Shown piece after piece: positions 1-8,615 of a stretch of 64,000 nucleotides of DNA. The notes beneath the pieces are model-generated. The model saw nothing but the letters and a program-made list of their open reading frames with translations. It was not told the origin of the DNA and did no database searches. The stretch is from Candidatus Sulfotelmatobacter sp. (GTDB lineage: Bacteria > Vulcanimicrobiota > Vulcanimicrobiia > Vulcanimicrobiales > Vulcanimicrobiaceae). The stretch spans positions 248,001 through 312,000 of the forward strand of contig DATJRY010000021.1 in the NCBI GenBank assembly GCA_035504415.1, written 5' to 3'. A program made the translations under genes and the position numbers. Positions within the stretch are counted from its first letter, which is position 1. The number at the start of each line of letters is the position of its first letter.

Positions 1-1704
1 CGCGGTGAGAGCGCACTCGGCCGGACCGATGCGGTGATCGAGCGGCACCACGCGGCAGGCCGCGGCGCCGATCAGCCGGCGGGCAACCGGATCGTCGGCA
101 CCGTGCTCCTCGACGAGCGCACGCAGCCCGTCGACATACCGGTCGAAGAGCGGCTGTTCACCGGCGAGCCAGGCCGTCGCCGCGGCGGCGAACAGCGCAC
201 GCGAGACGAGCGCGTGGATGCACGTCCGGCGCGACCGGACGATCGCGTCTTCGAGCGCCCGCCGCTCCGCGCCGCGGTTCGCGGCGGCCGCCGCCGCCGG
301 GGCGACGACGTCGATCAGCGCGACGACCCGCACGACCTCGGAGAGCTCGGTCGAGAGCACGCGCTGTACCGCGTCGGCGTCGAATGCGTCCCCGCGGGCC
401 ACCGCGGCGCGCGCTCGCGCGACGAGCGCCGAGGTCGCGACGCGCGGCTCGTCGAGCACGCCGCGAGCCTGCATACGTGACGCGCACTCCAGCTCGAACG
501 CCTCGACCTCGTCCCACGAACCGGCGCGCGCGAGTGCCGCCCGGATGACGTCGGCCACGTCGAGAATCGTCTCCGCCGACGCGGCGGTGTCGAGCCGGTC
601 CCACGTCGCGAACGCACGCGTGAGCACCTCGAGCGGCGCGAACTCGTGATCGCGATGACGCATCGCGATCCCCCACAGCCGCGGGTGGTCGTGAAGCGAA
701 CCCAGATCGAGTCGCCGGACCAGCTCCGCCACCTCCTGGGTCGGCGATGCGAGCGCGCGCACCTCGCCCTCGGCAAAGTCGGCGGCGCGGCGGGCCTCGC
801 CCGCGGCGAGCGCGACGTGAGCGGCCCGCAAGACCTGGCCGCGTTGCCGCAACGCCTCCGCGGCGCGCTGCGCCGCCTCGTTCTTCCGCCGGCCGGCGTG
901 ACGCTGGACGAACGAGGCGAGGAGCGGGTGGAGCGAAAACCGTCCGCGCTCTTCGCGCACGAGCGGCAGCGCGCGCGTCGCGTTCAATACGTGCTCGGGT
1001 TCACCGCCCAGGACCGTCGCCAGCTCGTCGAGCGTCGTCGGCTCCAGCGCGGCGATCGTACACAGCCGCTCCAGCGCGCCGTCGTTCAGCGGTCCGACGA
1101 TCTCTTGGCGGATGAATCCGTGCAGCCGACGGAACTCCAGATCGTCGGGTTCGTCGATCAGCGCCTGCAGCCGGCCGATCCGCGCGGCCCGCAGGAGAAC
1201 TTGGACGGCGATCGGCCAGCCCAGCGTCAACCGCTCCACTTGCGCCAGCAGCGCGTCGTCGAGCGCGTGATCGAACAGCGACGCGATCTCGGCGCGGGCC
1301 AGGCGCAAGTCTCGTTCGCCGATGCTCAGGACGTCGGTCGGCCGCAACGTTCGCGAGAAGACCGCCTTGGGATACGTGCGCGCGCACACGACCAGGCTCG
1401 TCCGGGGACCGGCGAAGTGCAGCACGTCCGTCAACTCGTCCGGCTCGAGGCGCTCCGCGTTGTCGACGACCGCCACCCCTCCGGTACGGGTGCCGAGGGC
1501 AGCCATCAGGGCGGGCATATCCAGCTCCGACGCGTCAAGCGGGTCGGCGCCGCCCGCCGTCCGCAACAGCTGACCGGCCAGGACCGACTTTCCGTATCCC
1601 GCCGGGGCGGCGCAAAAGACCACGCGCGGCCGCTCGCGCAAGATCGTCTCTACGAGCTGCTTGCGCTGTACCAGCTTCCGATTCGTTACATCGTCGGCCG
1701 CCAT
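1..1704 (-). CDS. MalT/LuxR-like ATPase regulator, N-terminal 568 aa (runs off left edge)
   Basis: Open frame from an ATG at 1704 to the window edge without a stop, so the C-terminus is missing. A Walker A motif APAGYGKS sits at about residues 33-40, after a short basic lead. A STAND-type NTPase region follows, with FSLHPLLASFVQRH typical of the MalT winged-helix linker, then helical repeat sequence (from about residue 290). It is a clear paralogue of the protein at 3198-5876: both share the P-loop, the HPL(L/I) element and the region around HPRLWGIAMRH. By analogy the missing end probably carries a DNA-binding module. Family members are signal-responsive transcription activators; the inducer here is unknown. 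A CRP-like palindrome lies 85 bp upstream. Confidence 0.8.
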   Translation of the reverse strand, partial: MAADDVTNRKLVQRKQLVETILRERPRVVFCAAPAGYGKSVLAGQLLRTAGGADPLDASELDMPALMAALGTRTGGVAVVDNAERLEPDELTDVLHFAGPRTSLVVCARTYPKAVFSRTLRPTDVLSIGERDLRLARAEIASLFDHALDDALLAQVERLTLGWPIAVQVLLRAARIGRLQALIDEPDDLEFRRLHGFIRQEIVGPLNDGALERLCTIAALEPTTLDELATVLGGEPEHVLNATRALPLVREERGRFSLHPLLASFVQRHAGRRKNEAAQRAAEALRQRGQVLRAAHVALAAGEARRAADFAEGEVRALASPTQEVAELVRRLDLGSLHDHPRLWGIAMRHRDHEFAPLEVLTRAFATWDRLDTAASAETILDVADVIRAALARAGSWDEVEAFELECASRMQARGVLDEPRVATSALVARARAAVARGDAFDADAVQRVLSTELSEVVRVVALIDVVAPAAAAAANRGAERRALEDAIVRSRRTCIHALVSRALFAAAATAWLAGEQPLFDRYVDGLRALVEEHGADDPVARRLIGAAACRVVPLDHRIGPAECALTA

Positions 1705-1788
1705 CTTCGCTCCGAGGCCGTGAGTAGCTGTGGCGCCCGTGCGCACGGTGATCGTCCGCCAACCCGGCCGGCAGCTTTACCCACGGAG

Positions 1789-1804
1789 TGTGACGTGGGG
1801 CACA
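1789..1804. promoter_or_regulatory. CRP/FNR-like palindrome upstream of the regulator
   Basis: TGTGA-N6-GCACA, one base from the CRP-type consensus TGTGA-N6-TCACA. It extends outward by one base on each side (GTGTGA...GCACAC). It lies 85 bp upstream of the ATG of the minus-strand regulator, in a 205-bp non-coding gap. A near-identical palindrome precedes the paralogous regulator at 3160-3177. Confidence 0.5.
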
Positions 1805-1909
1805 CATCGTAGCACAGCAAGCTGGCGAAGTCCTGTCCAAGGCAGTCACACGGGCTGTCGATGTGTACCTCGGTGAGCGCGGGCTCCCGCCGCTCGGACC
1901 GGCGGCGCC

Positions 1910-2095
1910 TCATGCGCGGACGTCGATGAACCGGCCCTTATACGATGCGATCGGCGCGTCGTCGTCCCAAATGACGGGCAGCGGCCCCCACTCCGCCGCG
2001 GGCGCCGGTTGCCGCACGGGGACGGCGGGCTTGAGCACCATCACGGCTGCACGGGGACGTTCGGTCCGCGGCGGGACGCCGGTCGCGACCTTCAT
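1910..2095 (-). CDS. small hypothetical protein, 61 aa
   Basis: A 61-residue frame whose ATG overlaps the stop of the FkbM-type methyltransferase by 4 nt (ATGA at 2092-2095), which suggests translational coupling. It is proline-rich in the middle and ends in an acidic/aromatic segment (WDDDAPIASYKGRF). No signal peptide, membrane segment or known domain is recognisable. It could be a small partner of the methyltransferase or a spurious frame in GC-rich DNA; the overlap is the main support. Confidence 0.45.
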   Translation of the reverse strand: MKVATGVPPRTERPRAAVMVLKPAVPVRQPAPAAEWGPLPVIWDDDAPIASYKGRFIDVRA

Positions 2096-2964
2096 CCGTC
2101 CATGCTCCCGCGGATGACGCGCGAGCGCGGGAGGATGCGATGCACGACGCCGGCCTCACCGAATTCGGCCATCCGCGCGGGACCGGCGAAGACCAGCGTC
2201 TCGGTGCGGCGCTCGCCGGGCCGGCCGACGCCCGCACCCGCCTCGCGCGGGGTCAGCTCGCCCGCGGTTCCGACCCGATGCACGGTCATCGTCGCGCCGA
2301 ACGCCGAGGAGAGCTCGGCGACGACGTCGTGCGCGCCGCGCGGAACCGCCGTACAGATATAGACGGCATCGGGGTTCTCGTGCACGACCCGCCGCATGCC
2401 GCGCAGCGCGCGCCGGCCGAAGCGGCCGGCGTCGAGAAGCAGAACGTCGATCCGGGCGCCCGGCGGCAGCTCGTCGTCGAGCCGGCGCGCTTCGACCGGG
2501 AGCGCGACGCCGAACCCGGCCCGCATCGCCGTCGTCCCGGTCAGGTCGTGCGGCTCGGCCTGGATCAGCCGGACGACGGTCTCCAGCCGGTTGCGGCGGA
2601 CGTTGCTGCGCAGCAGGTCGAACGCCGCCGGATTCGCTTCCCAGGCCAGCACCGTGCCGTCGGGCGTCACGGCGCGACCGGCCAGCACCGTCAGATAGCC
2701 GACGCTCGCCCCCAGATCGACGACGAACCGGCCCGGCAGCAGCAGCCGTTCGAGCAGAGCGGTCAGCCCCGGCTCGTACGACGGCTCCAGCAGCACGCTT
2801 GCACCCCGGTCGGGCGCCCGCAGGTCGATGGCCAGCGGAAAGCCGGCCCCCGTCCGCACCACGATCGCGTCGCCGAAGACGTCGTGGGCCAGGGCCAATG
2901 GAATGGAGAGCGGCTCTGTCTGCTCCCGGACATGGTAATTCGACAGGCGGTCTATCGCCGTCAC
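2092..2964 (-). CDS. FkbM-family SAM-dependent methyltransferase
   Basis: A 290-residue Rossmann methyltransferase. The SAM-binding motif VVDLGASVGYLTVLAG is at about residues 99-114, followed by an acidic loop VLAWEANPAAFDLLRSNV that would hold the SAM ribose. The later DVLLLDAGRFGRRALRGM segment matches the FkbM layout. Family members O-methylate sugars, lipids or secondary metabolites; the substrate cannot be read here. The gene is divergent from the regulator at 3198, and the shared 233-bp gap holds two CRP-like boxes. The downstream 61-aa frame overlaps its stop. Confidence 0.8.
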   Translation of the reverse strand: MTAIDRLSNYHVREQTEPLSIPLALAHDVFGDAIVVRTGAGFPLAIDLRAPDRGASVLLEPSYEPGLTALLERLLLPGRFVVDLGASVGYLTVLAGRAVTPDGTVLAWEANPAAFDLLRSNVRRNRLETVVRLIQAEPHDLTGTTAMRAGFGVALPVEARRLDDELPPGARIDVLLLDAGRFGRRALRGMRRVVHENPDAVYICTAVPRGAHDVVAELSSAFGATMTVHRVGTAGELTPREAGAGVGRPGERRTETLVFAGPARMAEFGEAGVVHRILPRSRVIRGSMDG

Positions 2965-3095
2965 AGCTACCTTCCGTCCCCTTCGTCATTCCGGCGCGGC
3001 AACGGACCTGCCCGTAACCGAGCCTGCGCGTGGATGGATGCTCACCGTACCGCCACCCACCTAACGGAGCGATAACTGGTGGGATAACAGAAAAG

Positions 3096-3111
3096 TGTGA
3101 TCTCGGTCATA
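3096..3111. promoter_or_regulatory. CRP-like half-conserved palindrome
   Basis: TGTGA-N6-TCATA, one mismatch from TGTGA-N6-TCACA. It is in the divergent gap between the methyltransferase and the second regulator, 66 bp from the perfect box at 3162-3177. Confidence 0.4.
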
Positions 3112-3159
3112 GGGACGCGAGGCCAAAAGGGGCTGGCGCTCCTCGTGGGCGCGCCGGAA

Positions 3160-3177
3160 GTGTGACTGGCCTCACAC
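3160..3177. promoter_or_regulatory. perfect CRP-type palindrome
   Basis: GTGTGA-N6-TCACAC, containing the exact core TGTGA-N6-TCACA. It ends 20 bp before the chosen GTG start of the 3198 regulator, so a bound protein would probably block or autoregulate. The same GTGTGAC....CACAC pattern precedes the paralogue at 1789. Confidence 0.55.
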
Positions 3178-3197
3178 CCCGAAGAGAGCGACCTCCC

Positions 3198-5876
3198 GTG
3201 TACTCCTCGGACGCTTCCCGCCTGGGTCCTGGAGCGGAATCGCCGGGCCCCAATGCGGGCAAGCCCTCGCTACCTTTTGTGAAAAACCTAGTTCGCCGTA
3301 TGCAGCTGGACGCAATCGCTGCAACGCGTCCGCGAATCGTCGTCTGCTGGGCTCCGGCGGGCTTCGGGAAGTCGGTCCTAGCCTCGCAGATCATCGCCCA
3401 AGCAGGCGCGAGCGGTGTCGTCACGATCGACGCCGCCGGCGCCGGCGACGCGGCCGCGTTTGCGCGCGCGGTGCTCGCCGCGTGCGAACCCGAGTCGGCA
3501 TCGCTCCCGCTCCACGGTGCGGATGATGCGGCGGCGGCGCTCGATGCGTGGCGGCGCTGCGCCGACCCGCAGACGGTGTACCTGTTCGAGAACGTCGACG
3601 CGCTCGACGCGACGGCTCGCGCGCTGCTCGCCGCATGCCTCGAGGATCTGGGCACGCGCGGACTCGTCGTCATGTGCAGCCGCGCCGCCGTGGACGTCCC
3701 CTTCTCCCGCTCGCTTCGGCCGACCGACGTGCTCGTGCTCGGCGAACCGGACCTTCGCTTCACGCGCGGCGAGATCGCCGATCTCTTCGGCGAGCGCGTT
3801 GACGAGTCGACCCTCGATCGCATCGAGCGCCTCACCGAGGGCTGGCCTCTCGCGCTGGGCCTCTTGCATCACGCAGCGCAGGTCGGGCCGTTGGACCGGC
3901 TGCTGCGCGAGCTCGACGACGTCGAGCACGGCCGATTGGGGACCTACCTCGAGGCCGACGTCATCGCCTCGCTCGACGACACCGCGATGGACGTGGTGTG
4001 CCTGCTCACGCTGGTCGAGGAGATCGACACGCACGGCGCGGCGGCCGCGCTGCGCATCCCGATCGATCGAGCGCGCGCGGTGCTGCGGGGCTTGCCTTTC
4101 GTGCAGCGCACCGAGCGCAGCTATCGCCTCCATCCCCTGATCGTCTCGCACGTTTTCCACAATCACGCCGCACGCCGGGCCCTGGTCGCGGCGCGGGCCG
4201 TCCGTGCGCTGCGCGAGACGCACGACGACCTGCTGGCGGCGCGCATCGCCTTCGCCGTGGGCGACACGGAGGGCGCGGCCGGAGCGTTGGACGAGATGGT
4301 GGCCGCACCGCCCGAACTGCGCGACCACGTCGCCGACCTCGCGCAGGCGCTCGACGGCGCGACGCTGATGCGCTTCCCGCGTTTGTGGGTGATGGCGATG
4401 CCCCATCGCATCTACGCGACCTCGCTCGAGCAGTGGCGGCTCGAGGCGAGCGCGCTGTGGGCGAGCCTCGCCGACGACTGCGCCGAGGACATCGTGGTCG
4501 GCGTCGGCGCGGCGCTCGGCATGGTGCTCGGGTTCGAGGGGCTCTGGGACGACTACGACGAGATGCTGCTCGAGCTCTCGCAACGGTTCGTCGCGATCGA
4601 TCCCCCCTCGCCGGCGCGCCTGCTCGAGTACGCGCTGCGCGTCTGGCGCGGCGTCATCGACCTCGAGCTGCTCGACGTCGACCGGCTCCGCGCGACGCTC
4701 GCGCCGCTCGAAGCGACCGACTACCTCTACGTCGCCGCGCTGTGTTTCCTGGTCGCGCCGGCCTACGCCAACGCCGGCGACCGCGAGAGCGAGCGCGAAA
4801 CGCTCGCGCGCGCGATCGCAGTCGCCGAAAACGGCATCCCGTCCGTGTGGGCTTTCGCGTTGCAGCAGGCGGCGATCGCGGCCTGGCTGGCCGGCGAGGA
4901 CGACCTCTTCCGTTCGCTCGTGCACGTACTGCAGGCGCTCGCGGACCATGACGGCGGGATTCAGCGCGGCATGGCTCACTTTCTGCGCTGCACGTCGGGC
5001 GACGGCTTGGGGACGCTGCCCGACAACGAAGGCTCCGCGACGCGCGCCCTCTCGCTGCTGATCGCCGCCGCCGCGACGCCCAACGCCACGATCCGGCGCT
5101 CGACGCTCGACGGCGCGCTGGCCGCCGCCGACGCGTCGCGCCACGCCGGGCCGCGGATCTTGGCCCGGCTCGCGATATCGGTCGCGGATCCCAGCCAGCA
5201 GCAGCTGCTCGAGGAGGCGCGCGCGCTGATGACGCCGCTCTCGCGCGACTCGCTCTACGGCCGATACCTCGCGGCACGCCCCGGCGACGAGCCGCTCGAA
5301 CCGTTCCTGCGCCGCTATCGCTCCGTCCAAGTTCCGACCGGGACGGTGCTCGTGCAGCTGCTGCAGGGCGCCGTGTGGACCGAGACGCGTCAGGTCCCGC
5401 TTTCGCACCGCGAGTTCGCCCTGTTCGCGCACATCGCGCTGCAGCCGCGCGCGATCGACGTCGACGCGCTGGCCGACCGGCTATGGCCGGACGCGTCGGC
5501 CGAGGCGGGCTTGGCGTCGGTGCGCGTCTACGTCAACCGCATCCGCAAGCGGATCGGCGACGCGGAGGTCATCGCCTCCACGCGAGGCGCCTACGGCCGC
5601 GGTCCCAGCGTGCGCACCGACGTCGAGCTGGCCGAACGCTTCGTCGCGAGCCTGCCGTCGGCGACCAACGACGAGATCGTCTCGGCGCTCGAGCTGCGCG
5701 CCGCGCTGCGCACCGGGCCGCCGGCGTGGCTGCTCGACCTGCCGGGGTTCGAGACGCTGCACGGCCGGCTCGGCGCGTTGCTGGAGCGCCTCGACGCCGC
5801 GCTCGAACGGCGGGCGGCCGGGCTGACGCCGGCGCTGCGCGACGCGGTACGCGCGGCGCTCGACGCCGACGACTGA
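3198..5876 (+). CDS. MalT-like ATPase regulator with C-terminal winged helix and BTAD-like tail
   Basis: 892 residues from the chosen GTG at 3198; a GTG at 3279 would match the length of the paralogue better, and an ATG lies further upstream at 3030. The order is: P-loop APAGFGKS (about 52-59), STAND NTPase domain with a late YRLHPLIVSHVFHNH element, a long helical TPR-like middle, then an OmpR/SARP-type winged helix (about 738-802; HREFALFAHIALQP...ASVRVYVNRIRKRIG) and an 80-residue helical BTAD-like end. The DNA-binding module is therefore C-terminal, unlike classic SARPs. The protein should act as a cytoplasmic, ATP-gated activator. It is a paralogue of the regulator at 1-1704. Confidence 0.85.
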   Translation: MYSSDASRLGPGAESPGPNAGKPSLPFVKNLVRRMQLDAIAATRPRIVVCWAPAGFGKSVLASQIIAQAGASGVVTIDAAGAGDAAAFARAVLAACEPESASLPLHGADDAAAALDAWRRCADPQTVYLFENVDALDATARALLAACLEDLGTRGLVVMCSRAAVDVPFSRSLRPTDVLVLGEPDLRFTRGEIADLFGERVDESTLDRIERLTEGWPLALGLLHHAAQVGPLDRLLRELDDVEHGRLGTYLEADVIASLDDTAMDVVCLLTLVEEIDTHGAAAALRIPIDRARAVLRGLPFVQRTERSYRLHPLIVSHVFHNHAARRALVAARAVRALRETHDDLLAARIAFAVGDTEGAAGALDEMVAAPPELRDHVADLAQALDGATLMRFPRLWVMAMPHRIYATSLEQWRLEASALWASLADDCAEDIVVGVGAALGMVLGFEGLWDDYDEMLLELSQRFVAIDPPSPARLLEYALRVWRGVIDLELLDVDRLRATLAPLEATDYLYVAALCFLVAPAYANAGDRESERETLARAIAVAENGIPSVWAFALQQAAIAAWLAGEDDLFRSLVHVLQALADHDGGIQRGMAHFLRCTSGDGLGTLPDNEGSATRALSLLIAAAATPNATIRRSTLDGALAAADASRHAGPRILARLAISVADPSQQQLLEEARALMTPLSRDSLYGRYLAARPGDEPLEPFLRRYRSVQVPTGTVLVQLLQGAVWTETRQVPLSHREFALFAHIALQPRAIDVDALADRLWPDASAEAGLASVRVYVNRIRKRIGDAEVIASTRGAYGRGPSVRTDVELAERFVASLPSATNDEIVSALELRAALRTGPPAWLLDLPGFETLHGRLGALLERLDAALERRAAGLTPALRDAVRAALDADD

Positions 5877-5879
5877 AGC

Positions 5880-6770
5880 TCAGGCGAAGACGTCACCCGC
5901 TTGGGCGAGCTCGGCGCGCAAATAGCGCGGCAGCGCGAACAAGCGGCGATGCGTCTCGGCGTCGTAGAACCAGTTCTCGCCGCGCAGCCCGTTCACGTAC
6001 CCGTCGATGCGCTCCGGATCGAGGTCGAGCAGATCGACCGCGTCGCTGCAGGCGATGAACGCCCAGTCGTTGTCGAACGCCGGAACGTGGGTGTAGAAGC
6101 TGCGCACGTGACGGAAGAACGGCCGCAGCGAGCGCGCCATCTTCGCGTGCAGCGCCATGTTGTGGAAGCCGGCCGTCGAGGCTTGCAGGACGTAGACGCC
6201 ACCCGGTGCCAACCGGCGCTTGACGTCGCGGAACACCTGGCCGTTGAACAGCGGGAACGACGGCGAGTCGGGCAGCGGTTCGGTCAGATCGCTGATGATC
6301 GCCCCGTATTGTCCGGCGTCCTCGGCGAGAAAGCGCAGCGCGTCACCGATGACGACGCGCGCGCGCGGGTCGTCGAATGCGCCGGCCGACCACTCGGGCA
6401 AGTAGCGCTTGGAGAGCGCGACGACCTCGCCGTCGATGTCGACCATCGTGCAGCGCCGCACCGAGCGATCGCGCAGCACCTCGCGCAGCGTGGCCCCCTC
6501 GCCGCCGCCGAGGATCAGCACCTCGGCGCGGTCGTCGATCGCGGCCAGCGCCGGGTGCACCAGCGTCTCGTGGTAGATGCGCTCGTCGGCCTGCGAGGAC
6601 TGCGTGTCGCCGTCGAGGACCAGCAGCTTGCCGAACACCGGCGTGCGCAGCACGGCGACCGACTGGAACGGCGTGCGGCCGGCGTAGTACGCCTCGTCGA
6701 TCGCGTGCGCGTGGATCTCGCTGGGCGCGAACTGCTCGGTGTACCACTGATACTGCTCGGTTTTCGGCAT
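5880..6770 (-). CDS. speE: polyamine aminopropyltransferase (spermidine synthase)
   Basis: 296 residues from an ATG at 6770, preceded by GGAGGTG. It transfers an aminopropyl group from decarboxylated SAM to a diamine. Visible: the N-terminal beta domain with VLDGDTQSSQADERIYHETL, the SAM-site motif GGGEG (88-92), acidic loop VDIDGEV, and the active-site Asp (about 161) in SDLTEPL. That loop reads DLTEP...FPLF rather than the DSSDP.GPA of standard SpeE. It resembles ACL5/thermospermine-type enzymes, so the product could be thermospermine or another polyamine. The partner gene speD lies 1.1 kb away on the same strand. Confidence 0.93.
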   Translation of the reverse strand: MPKTEQYQWYTEQFAPSEIHAHAIDEAYYAGRTPFQSVAVLRTPVFGKLLVLDGDTQSSQADERIYHETLVHPALAAIDDRAEVLILGGGEGATLREVLRDRSVRRCTMVDIDGEVVALSKRYLPEWSAGAFDDPRARVVIGDALRFLAEDAGQYGAIISDLTEPLPDSPSFPLFNGQVFRDVKRRLAPGGVYVLQASTAGFHNMALHAKMARSLRPFFRHVRSFYTHVPAFDNDWAFIACSDAVDLLDLDPERIDGYVNGLRGENWFYDAETHRRLFALPRYLRAELAQAGDVFA

Positions 6771-6852
6771 GGCGCACCTCCGCTTGCCCCGCGTGCCGCA
6801 AAGGCCCTGCCGCGCGGGGTGCCGTCGCTCGGCGCGCGAACACGAGCGCGGC

Positions 6853-7215
6853 ATGTCACCCTCGTTCGTCCTCGCCGCCGTGCTGCTCGCGCAAGCCGCC
6901 GGCGCTTCGCCGCCGCCGGTCGGCGTGACCCCGACGCCCGCGCCCAACCGCCCGCTGGGCCCGTCCTATTCGCTGCTGTACCGCTGCAGCAACGGCGGCG
7001 CGGTGACGGTCGGGTTGACGCCGCATGCCGCGAGCATCCTGTACAACGGGCGAGCCTCCGTCTTCGCGCGGTCCGACAACCCCGACGGCAGCGTGCTGCT
7101 GGTCGGTTCGGGGATGCAATGGCTGCTCCGCGGCCGGAGTCTCACGCTGACCCGCGGCGTCGGGGTGCACGCCGTCGCGCTCGAGCGCTGCGTGGCGGTC
7201 GGCCCGGGCCACTGA
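6853..7215 (+). CDS. secreted MliC-like protein (lysozyme-inhibitor fold)
   Basis: 120 residues from ATG 6853. There is a short hydrophobic signal sequence (SFVLAAVLLAQAAGA) and a Pro/Thr-rich spacer. A small domain follows with YRCSNGGAVTV near its start, SGMQW in the middle and a second Cys (VALERC) at the end. That pattern matches the MliC/PliC lysozyme-inhibitor family (disulfide-linked small beta barrel with an SGxxY/W loop). Assignment is by motif only. It is divergent from speE. Confidence 0.6.
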   Translation: MSPSFVLAAVLLAQAAGASPPPVGVTPTPAPNRPLGPSYSLLYRCSNGGAVTVGLTPHAASILYNGRASVFARSDNPDGSVLLVGSGMQWLLRGRSLTLTRGVGVHAVALERCVAVGPGH

Positions 7216-7233
7216 CGCGCGCCGCGCGGCGGC

Positions 7234-7776
7234 TCAGTGCTTCTTGCGGTGCTTGGCCTGGACGCCCAGGCTCGTCTGCGTCAGCGCGACCGTCAACGTT
7301 CGGGTTTCGGTGAGGTTCGTGTCGGCGAACGTGAACGTCTGCGTCCCGCACGCATTCGCGCCGCCGGAGGTAAAGGTGAACGTGCCGGTCCCCGTTGACG
7401 GCGAGACGGTGACGATCGGGCCGGTGCAGTTCGTCCCGTTCGTTTGCGTGCCGGCCACCACGCTGAACGTGCCGCTGTAGCCCGTCTCGCTGACGGTGAC
7501 GACCGCGGTCTGTCCGCTGTTGGTGAAGCCGATCGTCGGGTTGGGCGTCGCGGTGTAGTACGAGCTGGTCGAGGTGAAGCTCGGCTGCGGCGTCGGCGTG
7601 GGCTCGGGCGTCGGCGTCGGGGTGACGGCCGGGGTCGGCGTCGCGGTAGGCCCGACCGTCGTCGTCGGCGGCGTCGTCCCGCTGCTGCCACCGCCGCTGC
7701 AGGCGACCAGCGAGGCGCACGCCACGGCCAGGGCAGCCAGCACCAGACGAGCGGAACAGGGACGCGCGCGATCCAT
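7234..7776 (-). CDS. lipoprotein with Pro/Thr linker and Ig-like domain
   Basis: 180 residues. The lipobox LVAC (Cys at about 26) is followed by a Gly/Ser run and a TPTP-type linker (about 42-65). A beta-rich domain of about 110 residues follows, with two Cys (TNCTG, NACGT). The C-terminus is strongly basic (KHRKKH). It is exported and probably anchored by lipid, displaying a small Ig-like domain. Function unknown. It lies between the MliC-like gene and speD. Confidence 0.75.
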   Translation of the reverse strand: MDRARPCSARLVLAALAVACASLVACSGGGSSGTTPPTTTVGPTATPTPAVTPTPTPEPTPTPQPSFTSTSSYYTATPNPTIGFTNSGQTAVVTVSETGYSGTFSVVAGTQTNGTNCTGPIVTVSPSTGTGTFTFTSGGANACGTQTFTFADTNLTETRTLTVALTQTSLGVQAKHRKKH

Positions 7777-7866
7777 CGCGTTCTGGTTTCGTCCCCGCGA
7801 AAGGCGACGCCCGCTGCCGATCGACAGCGGGCGTCCAATTCTCCCTCCGGTTGGGTCGAGGAGGAG

Positions 7867-8283
7867 CTAGGCCGTGGCGGCCAGCTCGCGAGTATCGTGC
7901 TCGGTCGTGACGAGGTGGGTGAAACGGCCGGAACTCGCTTCGATTCCGCGCTTCACTTCGGTCGTCAACATCTGCTTGGCGTCGAGCGCCTCCGCGGCGT
8001 ACTGGCACGCCGCCCACGGATCGGTGTGGTCGCCGCACGTGTAGAAGTCCATGGCTGCGTAGCCGGTCTCCGGCCACGTGTGGATCGACAGGTGCGACTC
8101 TTGGATCACCACCACGCCCGACACCCCTTGGGGCTGGAAGCGGTGGAAGGCGGTCTCGATGACGGTCGCGTTGGCAGCGCGGGCCGCCGCTTGCATCATC
8201 TCACGGACTGCTTCGACGTCGGTGAGCTTGGCGGCATCACAGCCGGACAGCTCGCAGACGATGTGCGTGCCGAGTGCTTTCAA
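7867..8283 (-). CDS. speD: S-adenosylmethionine decarboxylase proenzyme (pyruvoyl)
   Basis: Makes decarboxylated SAM, the aminopropyl donor used by SpeE. A TTG at 8283 gives 138 residues starting MKALGTHIV, the usual start of this family; AGGAG lies 10 nt upstream. A longer ATG frame begins at 8355. The self-cleavage site is ESHLSIHTWPE: Ser63 becomes the pyruvoyl group, with His68 and Cys83 (YTCG) as processing/catalytic residues, matching bacterial class 1B numbering. Complete and likely active. Confidence 0.93.
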   Translation of the reverse strand: MKALGTHIVCELSGCDAAKLTDVEAVREMMQAAARAANATVIETAFHRFQPQGVSGVVVIQESHLSIHTWPETGYAAMDFYTCGDHTDPWAACQYAAEALDAKQMLTTEVKRGIEASSGRFTHLVTTEHDTRELAATA

Positions 8284-8615
8284 TTGTTCGTGACTCCTCG
8301 GGTTCGGTTGGGAGAATCCCACCTCCAGGCGCGTCGTCCGACGTGTGCGGTACACCGTCTCGTCGTCGACCTATCAGCGAACGCTTGCCGGCACGGCCCC
8401 TTCTTCTTGCCGCACGGACGGTCCACTGCGATGGCGCGTAGGGCGCGCCGTCCCCTAAACCGTTGTTCGGTGACTACGCCGCCCCCGGTTCGTAACGGCC
8501 GGGGGTCGTCGAAAAGTCCGACGCCAAGTGTACCCCCCGGGGGGTCGCCTGTAAAGTGCCTGGGTCGAGAACCCGGCAACCGGGTCCCACGCCACCGCAC
8601 ATTGTGTGACGACCT
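8284..8615. other. 332-bp divergent intergenic region
   Basis: Between speD (minus) and the ATP-grasp gene (plus); no credible gene. It contains several GC palindromes: CCCCCGG/CCGGGGG arms at 8482-8505, a 12-bp C6G6 palindrome at 8533-8544 and CCCGGcaaCCGGG near 8570. Probably promoters and leader RNA for both sides; no convincing -35/-10 pair was found. Confidence 0.4.

Noticed and set aside
8533-8544. C6G6 palindrome
   Set aside because: Isolated 12-bp palindrome in very GC-rich DNA; no repeat elsewhere and no T-run, so no function claimed.
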